DNA from: Stenotrophomonas sp046736075
Lineage (GTDB): Bacteria; Pseudomonadota; Gammaproteobacteria; Xanthomonadales; Xanthomonadaceae
Assembly (NCBI RefSeq): GCF_046736075.1
Contig: NZ_CP177163.1
Location: forward strand, 248,001 to 312,000
Reading direction: 5' to 3'
DNA length: 64,000 nt
A program made the position numbers and the translations under genes. Below the pieces are notes generated by a model that saw only the letters and a list, made by a program, of their open reading frames with translations, did not search any database and had not been told where the DNA came from. This document shows, piece after piece, positions 15,801-24,684 of the stretch (positions are counted from its first letter, which is position 1; each line of letters starts with the position of its first letter).

Positions 15801-18533
15801 ATGGATATCACCCGATCTGCGGCGCTTACCACCCTTGGCGCCCCCTCCCAGCAGGCGCGCCTGATCCAGCTGCTCGGCCCGGCCACCGGCCTGGTGGTGG
15901 AACGCTTCGAGGGCCAGGAGGCGGTCTGCGGCAGCACCCGGTTCGAGATCGACTGCCTGTCCACTGATGCGTTCCTGGACATGGCGCCGTGGCTGGAGCA
16001 GCCCCTGACGCTGCAGGTGCGCCGGGCCGATGGCGGCATGCGCCAGTGGCACGGCCTATGCACCGAGGTGGCCCAGCTCGGCAGCGACGGCGGCCTGGCC
16101 CGCTACCGGCTCACCCTGGAGCCGTGGACCGCGCTGCTGGCGCTGCGCCGCAACGCGGTGATCTTCCAGGACCTGGACACCCGCGCCATCTGCGAGCAGA
16201 TCTTCGCCGACTACCCGCAGGCCGCCTTCCGTTTCGATGTGCAAGCCGCGTTGCCGGCCCGTGCGATCACCACCCAGTACCGCGAGAGCGACTGGGGCTT
16301 TGTCACCCGCCTGCTGGCCGAGGCCGGCCTGGCCTGGTGCATCGAGCAGACCCAGGACGGCGAGGCCGCGCACACGCTGGTGGTATTCGACCCGGCCGCC
16401 GAGCGCCCTGCGCTGGGCAGCCAGCGCTTCCACCGCAGCGACATCGCCGAGGCGCGCGATGGCATCACCGCGTTTGCCGAGCAGCGCCAGCTCGTCCCCA
16501 ACGCCAGCAGCGTGGCCAGTTGGCACAGCGAGCAGCTCACTGCCGTCAGTGGCCAGAGCCAGGCCGAGGCCGGCGAGCTGCCGGTGCTGGAGGTGTACGT
16601 GCAGCCCCGCGCCGGGCGCTTTGCGCAGGCCGCGCTGGCCGCCGATGAGGCGCAGGCCCGGCTGGATGCGCTGCGCGTGCCGATGACCCTGTTCCAGGGC
16701 AGCGGCTCGGTGCGCACGCTGGCCGCCGGCAGCGCCTTCACCCTCACCCAGCATCCGCAGCACGAGGGCCAGGCCTTCGTGCTGCTGGCCGTGGCGCATG
16801 CGGCGGTCAACAACCTCGGCCACGGCATCGTCGAGCTGCTCGGCGAAGCGGCCCTGGAGCAGGGCAGCTACCGCAACCGCTTCGTGGCGGCCCCGCACGA
16901 CACCCCGATCCGCGCCCTGCCGCAGGACCGCCCCACCCTGCACGGCCCGCAGACCGCTCGCGTGGTCGGCGTGGCCGACAGCGTGGTCAGCCCCAGCCGC
17001 GACCACCAGGTGCGCATCCAGTTCGGCTGGCAGCGTGGCGTGGCGCCCAACGCCGGCGGCATGACCGAGACCGGCAGCCGCAGCGCAGGCCATGCGCCGG
17101 GCGACCAGACCAGCGGCAGCTGGGTGCCGGTGGCCGAGTGGGTGGCCGGCCCCAACTGGGGCACGCATTTCCTGCCGCGCATCGGCGCGGAGGTGCTGGT
17201 GGAGTTCCTGCACGGGGACATCGACCAGCCGCGCATCACCGGCCAGCTCTACAACGGCGAGGTCGCCCCGCCCTTCGGCGGCGGCCTGGACGACACCGCC
17301 CAGCACCCCGGCGTGCTCAGCGGCCTGCACACCCAGTCCCACGATGGCAGCGGCACCCAGCAGTGGGTGATCGACGACACCACCGGCCAGCTGCGCACGC
17401 GCCTGCACACCTCGCTGGCCGACAGCCGGCTGGAGCTGGGCTACCTGATCGACCACAGCGACACCCGCCGTGGCGCGCTGCGCGGCCAGGGCTTCGAGCT
17501 GGCCACCCACGGCTGGGGCAACGTGCATGCCGGCCAGGGCCTGCTGCTGTCCACCAGTGCCCGCCAGGACGCCACCTCCACGGTGCTGGACAGCCATGAG
17601 GCGGTCGAGCAGCTGCGCAGCGCCGAGCGGGCGCTGGAGGCGATGCACGACACGCTGCAGAAGCAGGACGTGCCGCCGCTGGGCGCACTCACCAGCACCG
17701 CGCAGCTGCGCGCCAGGATCGACCCGACCGCCGAGGGCAGGTACGGCAGCCAGGTCAACGGCCAGTCCGGCATGAAGCCGGGCGGCGGGCGCAGCCCGGG
17801 CCAGGACCCGGTGGAGCGCTTCGCCGCCCCGCTGCTGCTGGCCGACTCGCCGGACCGCATCGTCTGGACCACCCCGGCCAGCGCGGTGGCCTATGCCGGC
17901 CAGAACCTGCAGATGACCGTGCAGCAGGACCTGCAGGTCAGCGCGGGCGAAACCGTGTCGGCAGTGGCCGGCGAGCACGTGGCGCTGTTTGCGCAGACCG
18001 GGCCGGTCAAGGTGATTGCCGCCAACGGCCCGGTGAGCCTGCAGTCCAACACCGGCGAGCTGGAACTGCTGGCCGACCAGGCCATCACCGTGACCGCCAC
18101 CGACGACCGCATCGACATCCTGGCCCAGCAGAAGGTGGTGCTGCAGGCCGGCAACAGCGCGATCACGCTGGAGGGCGGCAACATCACCTTCAGCTGCCCG
18201 GGCACGTTTACCGTCAAGGCCGGGCAGCATCCGTTCATGGGTGGGGAAAGCCGCGCAGCCAGGATCGCGCCGCTGCCGTCACTGCTCCTTCCGCGGATGA
18301 AGTATCGCGGCAAGCTGAGGGTGGTGGACGGCAAAGACGCGCCCCGGCCGGACATCTACTACAAGATCGTCACCCGGGATGGCGACGTCCTCGCCCAGGG
18401 CGTTACGGATGACACGGGGCGTAGCATCACCGTGGCAACTGAAAAACCGGTACCGGTCACCGCGTACATCGGCAAAGGCGGCTGGGCGATCGAGGAATCG
18501 ACCCTCGATACCGAGGAAAGCTGCGGGTGCTGA
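15801..18533 (+). CDS. vgrG: T6SS spike VgrG copy 2 with C-terminal TTR-like extension
   Basis: This 910-residue VgrG has a gp27-like base (about 1-390; YRESDWGFVTRLLAEAGLAWCIE). The gp5 OB spike region follows (HQVRIQFGWQRG; FLPRIGAEVLVEFLHGDIDQP) and then a DUF2345-type beta stalk (about 650-810, ending near VKAGQHPFMGGE). The last ~80 residues (RGKLRVVDGKDAPRPDIYYK onward) resemble a transthyretin-like beta domain. In other VgrGs such a domain binds the cargo effector. About 2.42 kb of this gene is almost identical to the vgrG at 26742, but this tail is unique. A cargo of the genes just downstream is therefore likely. AGGAG lies 12 nt before the ATG. Confidence 0.95.
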   Translation: MDITRSAALTTLGAPSQQARLIQLLGPATGLVVERFEGQEAVCGSTRFEIDCLSTDAFLDMAPWLEQPLTLQVRRADGGMRQWHGLCTEVAQLGSDGGLARYRLTLEPWTALLALRRNAVIFQDLDTRAICEQIFADYPQAAFRFDVQAALPARAITTQYRESDWGFVTRLLAEAGLAWCIEQTQDGEAAHTLVVFDPAAERPALGSQRFHRSDIAEARDGITAFAEQRQLVPNASSVASWHSEQLTAVSGQSQAEAGELPVLEVYVQPRAGRFAQAALAADEAQARLDALRVPMTLFQGSGSVRTLAAGSAFTLTQHPQHEGQAFVLLAVAHAAVNNLGHGIVELLGEAALEQGSYRNRFVAAPHDTPIRALPQDRPTLHGPQTARVVGVADSVVSPSRDHQVRIQFGWQRGVAPNAGGMTETGSRSAGHAPGDQTSGSWVPVAEWVAGPNWGTHFLPRIGAEVLVEFLHGDIDQPRITGQLYNGEVAPPFGGGLDDTAQHPGVLSGLHTQSHDGSGTQQWVIDDTTGQLRTRLHTSLADSRLELGYLIDHSDTRRGALRGQGFELATHGWGNVHAGQGLLLSTSARQDATSTVLDSHEAVEQLRSAERALEAMHDTLQKQDVPPLGALTSTAQLRARIDPTAEGRYGSQVNGQSGMKPGGGRSPGQDPVERFAAPLLLADSPDRIVWTTPASAVAYAGQNLQMTVQQDLQVSAGETVSAVAGEHVALFAQTGPVKVIAANGPVSLQSNTGELELLADQAITVTATDDRIDILAQQKVVLQAGNSAITLEGGNITFSCPGTFTVKAGQHPFMGGESRAARIAPLPSLLLPRMKYRGKLRVVDGKDAPRPDIYYKIVTRDGDVLAQGVTDDTGRSITVATEKPVPVTAYIGKGGWAIEESTLDTEESCGC
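15829..18251 (+). repeat. 2.4-kb direct repeat, left copy (vgrG body)
   Basis: This matches 26770..29192 at a constant offset of 10,941 bp. By eye only about seven amino-acid changes occur over roughly 807 shared codons. Identity stops sharply near both ends of the coding sequence, leaving different first ~10 codons and different C-termini. It is long enough for homologous recombination. Confidence 0.95.
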
Positions 18534-18576
18534 ACAGCGCGCACCCGCATGGACACCCGACCCAGGATGGCATCCA

Positions 18577-18930
18577 ATGACGGCACATAGCGACGGCACG
18601 CACAAAGGCACCACGGAAATTGCATTCAGGACTTCCCTCGGCACCCCTGTCGAGGGCCTCACCTACCGACTGACCGATGGCCAGGGAAACGCCCGCACCG
18701 CCTCCACCGGAACCGGCGGAACAGGGCTGACCGTCCGGATCGGCGATGCCAAGGAAGGGACGTCCACCCTCTGGACAGTGGCTGGCGCTACCAGAATCCA
18801 GATCGACGTCCAGCGCGACGATGGCTCCTGGAAGACCATCGGCACCTTCCAGCATGACGCCACCGCGCACAAGCAGGTCAGCGTGATCGCGGGCGCCGTC
18901 GCCATGCCCTTCCAGATGGACTCGGTTTGA
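18577..18930 (+). CDS. Small beta-rich (TTR/Ig-like) protein between VgrG and effector
   Basis: This 117-residue protein starts MTAHSDGTHKG after AGGATGG. Its core (FRTSLGTPVEGLTYRLTDGQ, then TASTGTGGTGLTVRI) has the short strand-turn-strand and Gly/Thr-rich pattern of transthyretin or Ig-like domains. It recalls the VgrG tail encoded 40 bp upstream. No signal peptide. Lying between vgrG copy 2 and the putative peptidase effector, it may be an adaptor that docks the effector on the spike or a structural domain of the delivery complex. No enzymatic motif is visible. Confidence 0.75.
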   Translation: MTAHSDGTHKGTTEIAFRTSLGTPVEGLTYRLTDGQGNARTASTGTGGTGLTVRIGDAKEGTSTLWTVAGATRIQIDVQRDDGSWKTIGTFQHDATAHKQVSVIAGAVAMPFQMDSV

Positions 18931-18952
18931 CCTGCACGATGGAGCCGCACGC

Positions 18953-20287
18953 ATGACCCAGCAAGCCCCCGCCCTGCAGGTGCCCGTCCGCGTCGAGAAC
19001 GACCGCGACGGCGTTGCCATGAACATCTGCCAGTTCGATACGGATTACTACGCCAGGATACGGCTGCAGATGATGAGCGGTGGCGCAGCCACCTCAGCCA
19101 GCAATCTGCCCTATCTCGTTGTCAGGAACACACCGGAGGCACCTGATACCTGGAGGGTGGCGACACAACCTCACAGGAATGACGGACGTACAGACAGGGA
19201 AGGCCGTGCCCACGTGAGGGTGGCCGGCCCTGGCCGATATCGAGTATTCATCAAAGAGCCTACCGAGCAGTTCGTTTCAGGAAACGTGTTCACGATTCCA
19301 CGGCACGCGTTGGCCACTGGGACCGATAGCGATCGCGAGGTTCAACCGCTGGTCGAGCTCGAGGTCATCGAGAATGCCAACTGCACCCTTTCCGTGCGTC
19401 GAACGCACCCGAACGGCATGCAGCGCACCCGGGGTGGTGGAAGCGATCAAATCCCGGCCGATGGGGCTGCACATCGCTTCACCCAGGCGCATACATCTTA
19501 TGTGCTGGTCAGCGCACTTGACCTCGGTAACTACGTCGTCTCATTTCAACTCTGGGCAGATGCTTCTCGCACGTATGGCACAAACCACCCTCTCATTCAG
19601 AACAGCACCTTCCGAGACGCACTGCGCATCATCTATGGTGAGCAGTTGACTGCCGGAACAGGCGCCGGGGCTAGCCCTCATGACCGCATCTTGACCTCGG
19701 GCGGCAGGGAGGTGCAGTTCAACAACCAGTCCACCACTGGCGGACGAGGCCGCTTCTCTTTCCGCGAGGACAACGGCCAGCCAGGCAACCGGATGACCGC
19801 CGACGAAACACTGCGGCGTACCCATCCCGCCACGATGGAGTTCCTGTTGCAGATGATGGACGACCTGGATATCACATACGCCCGCAGCACCGGCGCCTGG
19901 CGGCCCCACATCGGCTCTACGCGGCATCGCTATGCCTCGGCCATCGACCTGACACATGTGCGTACCACGGTGAACGGCGCGAACAACCAGCAGCACACAG
20001 TCACAATCCAGTTTCATCGCGTATCGTCGCCAGATTCCAATCCCACCGCGACTGGCCAGCAAGAAACCGCCGAGCGCACTCGCATGCGGGAATTCTCGCG
20101 TCGGATTCATGTGTACATTGCCACTGCCAGGGCGCAGCGCACGCTGGGCTGGTTGGGTGGACCGTGGCGCTTAACGTATCAACAGTTGGGGGTCATCAAC
20201 CCGAACGAGCCTGGTGCCGAGGCGTTCACCACCAACGATACTCACGTTCACCACATACATATCAGTATGGGCATTGACCAGCTATGA
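18953..20287 (+). CDS. Putative T6SS peptidoglycan peptidase effector (LAS/M15-like)
   Basis: This 444-residue protein has an N-terminal half (about 1-250) with beta-rich adaptor-like sequence (GRAHVRVAGPGRYRVFI). Its C-terminal ~150 residues fit the LAS metallopeptidase pattern: H325-x-x-A-x-A-x-D332 (TRHRYASAIDL) for the first two zinc ligands and H434-I-H436 (HVHHIHIS) for the last pair. That family (VanY, MepA, D-Ala-D-Ala peptidases, Peptidase_M15-like) cleaves peptidoglycan cross-links or stems. No signal peptide is present, as expected for cargo injected into a target periplasm. Its stop overlaps the first of seven exported paralogs (ATGA), the classic effector-immunity layout. The exact bond cleaved is unknown. 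Confidence 0.75.
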   Translation: MTQQAPALQVPVRVENDRDGVAMNICQFDTDYYARIRLQMMSGGAATSASNLPYLVVRNTPEAPDTWRVATQPHRNDGRTDREGRAHVRVAGPGRYRVFIKEPTEQFVSGNVFTIPRHALATGTDSDREVQPLVELEVIENANCTLSVRRTHPNGMQRTRGGGSDQIPADGAAHRFTQAHTSYVLVSALDLGNYVVSFQLWADASRTYGTNHPLIQNSTFRDALRIIYGEQLTAGTGAGASPHDRILTSGGREVQFNNQSTTGGRGRFSFREDNGQPGNRMTADETLRRTHPATMEFLLQMMDDLDITYARSTGAWRPHIGSTRHRYASAIDLTHVRTTVNGANNQQHTVTIQFHRVSSPDSNPTATGQQETAERTRMREFSRRIHVYIATARAQRTLGWLGGPWRLTYQQLGVINPNEPGAEAFTTNDTHVHHIHISMGIDQL

Positions 20288-21117
20288 GCCTGTTTCTAAC
20301 ACTTGTACTTGCTGTCGCGTCGCCTTCACAGGGTACATTTGAGACGCTCCCTGAACCGACCGGCCCGATCAACTGCCCCAAGCCACCAGCTACGATTCGG
20401 ACTGCGGAAGGCCGCATCTATGAGTGCCGGCCGGAAGAGGGAGAGGATGCTTACAGGGATATCACCCCTCCTGACGAAAAGACGCATTGGATGGTGACAT
20501 TCGGTTCGGTGAGACCGCCACCGAATGGCACGGGCAGCTTTCACCCGTCAGCAGATTGGCCGTTTCGGGCGATAGTGTCATCCAGCAATCCGGGAGCAAT
20601 GGCCGCGGAGTATTTCTATGTTTTTGATCGTCATGGCGTGGTGATCGACTCCAATGAGCCCGGTGCTGTTGGCGACCAGATGATGGAGGTAAGGATCTCC
20701 AGTGTCCGCCTGTGGCCAAGCGCAACTGTGTTCTATCGCATGCCGCCACTGAACGACAAAGAAAAGCTCAAATGGTCAACCCCGACGGATCGGATCAGGG
20801 ACACCCCCTTCTACGCATTCGTGGTCGACGGAAAGATGCTGTGCCCCGTACTGGACGAGAGCCTGGTCAGCAGCTGGCCGGGGGAGCATGTATCTCCCCA
20901 GCCAACGGGCCAGTACATCAATGGCCACTGCGGTGAGGCCTACCGGATCGAGTCTACCTTGCCGAACGACCCCGACGACAACTTCCGCTACTACGCCTAT
21001 CCCGGCTTCCGCGCCGGGGGCGTTTCGCTGCGGTGGAGCTTCCAGCGGCATGACGAGCCGGTACGGCCGCTACTCAATCGTCTCGGTGTGTGTCTGGCAT
21101 TCTGTCCGCCCAAATAG
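20284..21117 (+). CDS. Putative periplasmic immunity protein, array copy 1
   Basis: This 277-residue exported protein has a short hydrophobic signal peptide (MSLFLTLVLAVAS, cleavage about residue 13-17). The mature protein has six Cys shared by all seven copies: INC, YEC, MLC, GHC, GVC and FCPPK. This suggests three disulfides in the periplasm. It is among the most divergent copies (HWMVTFGSVRPPPNGTGSFH; EAYRIESTLPNDPDDNF). Its ATG overlaps the stop of the putative peptidase effector, so it is the best candidate for the cognate immunity protein. The family itself is not one I recognise. Confidence 0.82.
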   Translation: MSLFLTLVLAVASPSQGTFETLPEPTGPINCPKPPATIRTAEGRIYECRPEEGEDAYRDITPPDEKTHWMVTFGSVRPPPNGTGSFHPSADWPFRAIVSSSNPGAMAAEYFYVFDRHGVVIDSNEPGAVGDQMMEVRISSVRLWPSATVFYRMPPLNDKEKLKWSTPTDRIRDTPFYAFVVDGKMLCPVLDESLVSSWPGEHVSPQPTGQYINGHCGEAYRIESTLPNDPDDNFRYYAYPGFRAGGVSLRWSFQRHDEPVRPLLNRLGVCLAFCPPK

Positions 21118-21162
21118 GCCTGAAGCACTCCCCCACCCCAACGTCCAGCACACCGATCAGCC

Positions 21163-21996
21163 ATGAGCCTGCTTCCATCTTTCTTGTTCGCTGCCGCGGC
21201 GCTTTCACACGGACCTTTCGAGACCCTCCCGGAACCGACCGGCCCGATCAACTGCCCCAAGCCGCCCGCGACGATCCGCACGGTGGAGGGCCGCATCTAT
21301 GAATGCCATCCGCAAGAGGGGGAAGATGCTTACCGGGATGTCACCCCACCTGACGAGCAGACGCACTGGAGGATGAGGTTCGGATCGACAAGACTGCCAC
21401 CCCAAGGGACAGGCAGCTATCACCCGCCCGAGGATTGGCCGTTCCGGGCGATAGTTTCATCCCGCAACCCTGCCGCGATGGCCGCGCAGTACTTCTATAT
21501 TTTTGATCGCCAGGGCGTAGTGATCGACTCCAACGATGCATTGGCTATCGGAGAGCAGTTGATGGAAGTGCGCATCTCCGGCATCCGCCTCTGGCCGCGT
21601 GCGAATGTGTTCTACCTCATGCCGCCGCCGGACGACAAGGAGAAGCTTAAGTGGACCAGCCCAACCGATCGGATGAGGGATGTGGGCTTCTACGGATTGG
21701 TGGTCGATGGAAACATGCTGTGTCCCGTACTGGACGAAAGTCAGGTCAGCAATTGGCCCGGGCCGGACATTCCCCATCACCCAGCAGGCACGTACATCAA
21801 CGGCCATTGCGGTGAGGCCTACTTGATGACGTCGTATTTGAAGAATGATCCCGATGGCAACTTTCGAAACTACACCTATCCCGGCTTCAGCGCTGGCGGC
21901 CTTGAGCTGAGATGGAGTTTTCAGCGGCATGACGAGCCGGTGCGGCCGCTGCTCAACCGCCGCGGTGTGTGTGTGGCGTTTTGTCCGCCCAAATAG
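21163..21996 (+). CDS. Putative periplasmic immunity protein, array copy 2
   Basis: This 277-residue paralog of the array starts MSLLPSFLFAAAALSHG with a signal peptide. It shares EGRIYECHPQEGEDAYRDV and the six conserved Cys. It carries the RMRFGSTRLPPQGTGSYH segment, FYIFDRQGVVIDSNDALAIG and the C-terminal type EAYLMTSYLKNDPDGNFRNY ending CVAFCPPK. It has V-F-Y-L-M where other copies have V-F-Y-R-M. The spacer before it is of the ACGTCCAGCACACCG type. Confidence 0.8.
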   Translation: MSLLPSFLFAAAALSHGPFETLPEPTGPINCPKPPATIRTVEGRIYECHPQEGEDAYRDVTPPDEQTHWRMRFGSTRLPPQGTGSYHPPEDWPFRAIVSSRNPAAMAAQYFYIFDRQGVVIDSNDALAIGEQLMEVRISGIRLWPRANVFYLMPPPDDKEKLKWTSPTDRMRDVGFYGLVVDGNMLCPVLDESQVSNWPGPDIPHHPAGTYINGHCGEAYLMTSYLKNDPDGNFRNYTYPGFSAGGLELRWSFQRHDEPVRPLLNRRGVCVAFCPPK

Positions 21997-22041
21997 GCGC
22001 GCAGCTTGCCTCCGCCACAAATCCCAGTGCATCAATCATCT

Positions 22042-22878
22042 ATGAAACTGCTTTTTTCTCTCGTTCTCACCGCCGCGTCGATTTCACAGGGTTTATTCGA
22101 GACCCTTCCGGGAGAGCAAATGGGCCCGATCAACTGCCCCAAGCCGCCCGCAACGATCCGCACGGTGGAGGGCCGGATCTATGAATGCCATCCACAAGAG
22201 GGAGAAGATGCTTACCGGGATGTCACCCCACCTGACGAGCAGACGCACTGGAGGATGAGGTTCGGATCGACAAGACTTCCACCTAGGGGAACGGGAAGCT
22301 ATCACGCACCCGAGGACTGGCCGTTCCGCGCGATAGTTTCACATCGCAACCCTGCAGCGATGGCCGCGCAGTACTTCTACATTTTTGATCGCGGCGGCGT
22401 GGTGATCGAATCCAACGATGCGGAGGCTATTGGAGAACAGATGATGGAGGTGCGCATCTCCGGCATCCGACTCTGGCCGCGTGCAAATGTGTTCTACCGC
22501 ATGCCGCCGCCGAACGACAAAGAAAAGCTGAAGTGGACGAGCCCAACCGATCGGATGCGGGATGTTGGCTTCTACGGATTGGTGGTCGATGGAAAGATGC
22601 TGTGTCCCGTACTGGACGAAAGCCAGGTGAGCAGTTGGCCGGGGCCAGACGTCCCTAACCACCCAGCAGGCACGTACATCAATGGCCACTGCGGCGAGGC
22701 CTACTTGAGAACGTCGTATTTGAAGGGTGATCCCGATGGCAACTATCGCTACTACGCCTACCCTGGCTTCAGCGCTGGCGGCCTTGAGCTGCGGTGGAGC
22801 TTCCAGCGGCACGACGAGCCGGTGCGGCCGCTGCTCAACCGCCGCGGTGTGTGTGTGGCCTTCTGTCCGCCCAAATAG
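22042..22878 (+). CDS. Putative periplasmic immunity protein, array copy 3
   Basis: This 278-residue paralog starts at MKLLFSLVLTAASISQG. An in-frame ATG 36 nt upstream is rejected because it would add 12 spacer-encoded residues before the signal peptide. The linker reads LPGEQMGPINC rather than LPEPTGPINC, one residue longer, which explains the 882-bp step. Distinctive residues are LPPRGTGSYHAPEDW, FDRGGVVIESNDAEAIG and YLRTSYLKGDPDGNYRYY. It keeps the six Cys and the CVAFCPPK end. Confidence 0.8.
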   Translation: MKLLFSLVLTAASISQGLFETLPGEQMGPINCPKPPATIRTVEGRIYECHPQEGEDAYRDVTPPDEQTHWRMRFGSTRLPPRGTGSYHAPEDWPFRAIVSHRNPAAMAAQYFYIFDRGGVVIESNDAEAIGEQMMEVRISGIRLWPRANVFYRMPPPNDKEKLKWTSPTDRMRDVGFYGLVVDGKMLCPVLDESQVSSWPGPDVPNHPAGTYINGHCGEAYLRTSYLKGDPDGNYRYYAYPGFSAGGLELRWSFQRHDEPVRPLLNRRGVCVAFCPPK

Positions 22879-22923
22879 GCGGAAACCTTTCTCCCGCCCC
22901 AACGTCCAGCACACCGATCAGCC

Positions 22924-23757
22924 ATGAGCCTGCTTCCATCTTTCTTGTTCGCTGCCGCGACGCTTTCACACGGACCTTTCGAGACGCTCCCGGAACCGAC
23001 CGGCCCGATCAACTGCCCCAAGCCGCCGGCAACGATCCGTACGGTGGAAGGCCGCATCTATGAATGCCATCCACAAGAGGGAGAAGATGCCTACCGGGAT
23101 GTCACCCCACCTGACGAGCAGACGCACTGGAGTGTGAACTTCGGTTCGACGCGACTGCCACCCCAGGGAACGGGAAGCTATCACGCATCTGAGGATTGGC
23201 CATTCCGGGCAATCGTCTCATCAAGCAATCCCGCAGCAATGGCGGCGGAGTACTTCTTCGTTTTCGATCGCCACGGCGTGGTGATCGACTCCAACGATGC
23301 GTCGGCTATCGGAGAACAGATGATGGAAGTGCGTATCTCCGGCATCCGCCTCTGGCCGCGTGCGAATGTGTTCTACCGCATGCCGCCGCCGGACGACAAG
23401 GAGAAGCTCAAGTGGACGAGCCCAACCGATCGGATGCGGAGTGTAGGCTTCTACGGATTGGTAGTCGATGGAAAGATGCTGTGTCCCGTACTGGACGAAA
23501 GCCAGGTTAGCAATTGGCCCGGGCCGGACATTCCCCATCACCCAGCAGGCACGTACATCAACGGTCACTGCGGAGAGGCCTACCGCATCGAATCTACCCT
23601 GCCAAACGATCCCGACGACAACTTCCGCTACTACGCCTATCCCGGCTTCCGCGCCGGCGGCGCTTCGCTGCGGTGGAGCTTCCAGCGGCACGACGAGCAA
23701 GTACGGCCGCTGCTCAATCGTCTCGGCGCGTGTCTGACGTTCTGTCCGCCCAAATAG
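22924..23757 (+). CDS. Putative periplasmic immunity protein, array copy 4 (mosaic)
   Basis: This 277-residue paralog starts MSLLPSFLFAAATLSHG, nearly identical to copy 2 at its N-terminus. The middle (SVNFGSTRLPPQGTGSYHAS; SNDASAIGEQMM) follows copies 5 and 7. The last third switches to the copy-1 type: EAYRIESTLPNDPDDNFRYY, then PGFRAGGASLRWSF and GACLTFCPPK. This reads as a mosaic from recombination between array members. Signal peptide and six Cys are kept. Confidence 0.8.
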   Translation: MSLLPSFLFAAATLSHGPFETLPEPTGPINCPKPPATIRTVEGRIYECHPQEGEDAYRDVTPPDEQTHWSVNFGSTRLPPQGTGSYHASEDWPFRAIVSSSNPAAMAAEYFFVFDRHGVVIDSNDASAIGEQMMEVRISGIRLWPRANVFYRMPPPDDKEKLKWTSPTDRMRSVGFYGLVVDGKMLCPVLDESQVSNWPGPDIPHHPAGTYINGHCGEAYRIESTLPNDPDDNFRYYAYPGFRAGGASLRWSFQRHDEQVRPLLNRLGACLTFCPPK

Positions 23758-23802
23758 GCCGCAAGCACTCCCCCACCCCAACGTCCAGCACACCGATCAG
23801 CC

Positions 23803-24639
23803 ATGAGCCTGCTTCTACCTTTCGTCCTAGCTGCCGCGGCGCTCTCTCAGGCTCCCTTTGAGACTCTTCCGTCTGCAGCAATGGGGCCGATCAACTGTCC
23901 CAAGCCCCCGGCCACTATCCGCACGGTGGAAGGCCGGATCTATGAGTGCCACCCGCAAGAGGGGGAGAGTGCCTACCGGGATGTCACCCCACCTGACGAG
24001 CAGACGCACTGGAGTGTGGACTTCGGTTCGACACGACTGCCACCCCAGGGGACAGGCAGCTACCACCCGCCCGAGGATTGGCCGTTCAGGGCGATAGTTT
24101 CATCCCGCAACCCTGCCGCGATGGCCGCGCAGTACTTCTACATTTTCGATCGCCACGGCGTGGTAATCGACTCCAACGATGCGTCGGCTATCGGAGAACA
24201 GATGATGGAAGTGCGCATCTCCGGCATCCGCCTCTGGCCGCGTGCGAATGTGTTCTACCGCATGCCGCCGCCGGACGACAAGGAGAAGCTCAAGTGGACG
24301 AGCCCAATCGATCGGATGCGGGGTCTAGGCTTCTACGGATTGGTGGTCGATGGAAACATGCTGTGTCCCGTACTGGACGAAAGCCAGGTCAGCAATTGGC
24401 CCGGGCCGGACATTCCCCATCACCCAGCAGGCACGTACATCAACGGTCATTGCGGTGAAGCCTACTTGATGACGTCGTATTTGAAGAATGATCCTGATGG
24501 CAACTATCGCTACTACGCCTATCCCGGCTTCAGCGCTGGCGGTCTTGAGCTGCAGTGGAGCTTCCAGCGGCATGACGAGCCGGTACGGCCGCTACTCAAT
24601 CGTCTCGGTGTGTGTGTGGCCTACTGTCCGCCCAAATAG
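23803..24639 (+). CDS. Putative periplasmic immunity protein, array copy 5
   Basis: This 278-residue paralog has a different signal peptide, MSLLLPFVLAAAALSQAP, and the linker LPSAAMGPINC. Body: SVDFGSTRLPPQGTGSYHPP, SNDASAIGEQMM, SPIDRMRGLGFYGLV and YLMTSYLKNDPDGNYRYY. It ends LGVCVAYCPPK, with Tyr replacing Phe in the terminal motif. Six Cys are kept. The signal peptide/linker type is shared only with copy 7. Confidence 0.8.
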   Translation: MSLLLPFVLAAAALSQAPFETLPSAAMGPINCPKPPATIRTVEGRIYECHPQEGESAYRDVTPPDEQTHWSVDFGSTRLPPQGTGSYHPPEDWPFRAIVSSRNPAAMAAQYFYIFDRHGVVIDSNDASAIGEQMMEVRISGIRLWPRANVFYRMPPPDDKEKLKWTSPIDRMRGLGFYGLVVDGNMLCPVLDESQVSNWPGPDIPHHPAGTYINGHCGEAYLMTSYLKNDPDGNYRYYAYPGFSAGGLELQWSFQRHDEPVRPLLNRLGVCVAYCPPK

Positions 24640-24684
24640 GCGCGCAGCTTGTCCCCGCCGCAAATTCCAGTACATCAATCATCT

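Noticed and set aside
24649..24684. Longer starts (12 extra residues) for array copies 3, 6 and 7
   Set aside because: The extra residues come from the intergenic spacer and would precede the hydrophobic signal core, so the internal ATG after the spacer is better.
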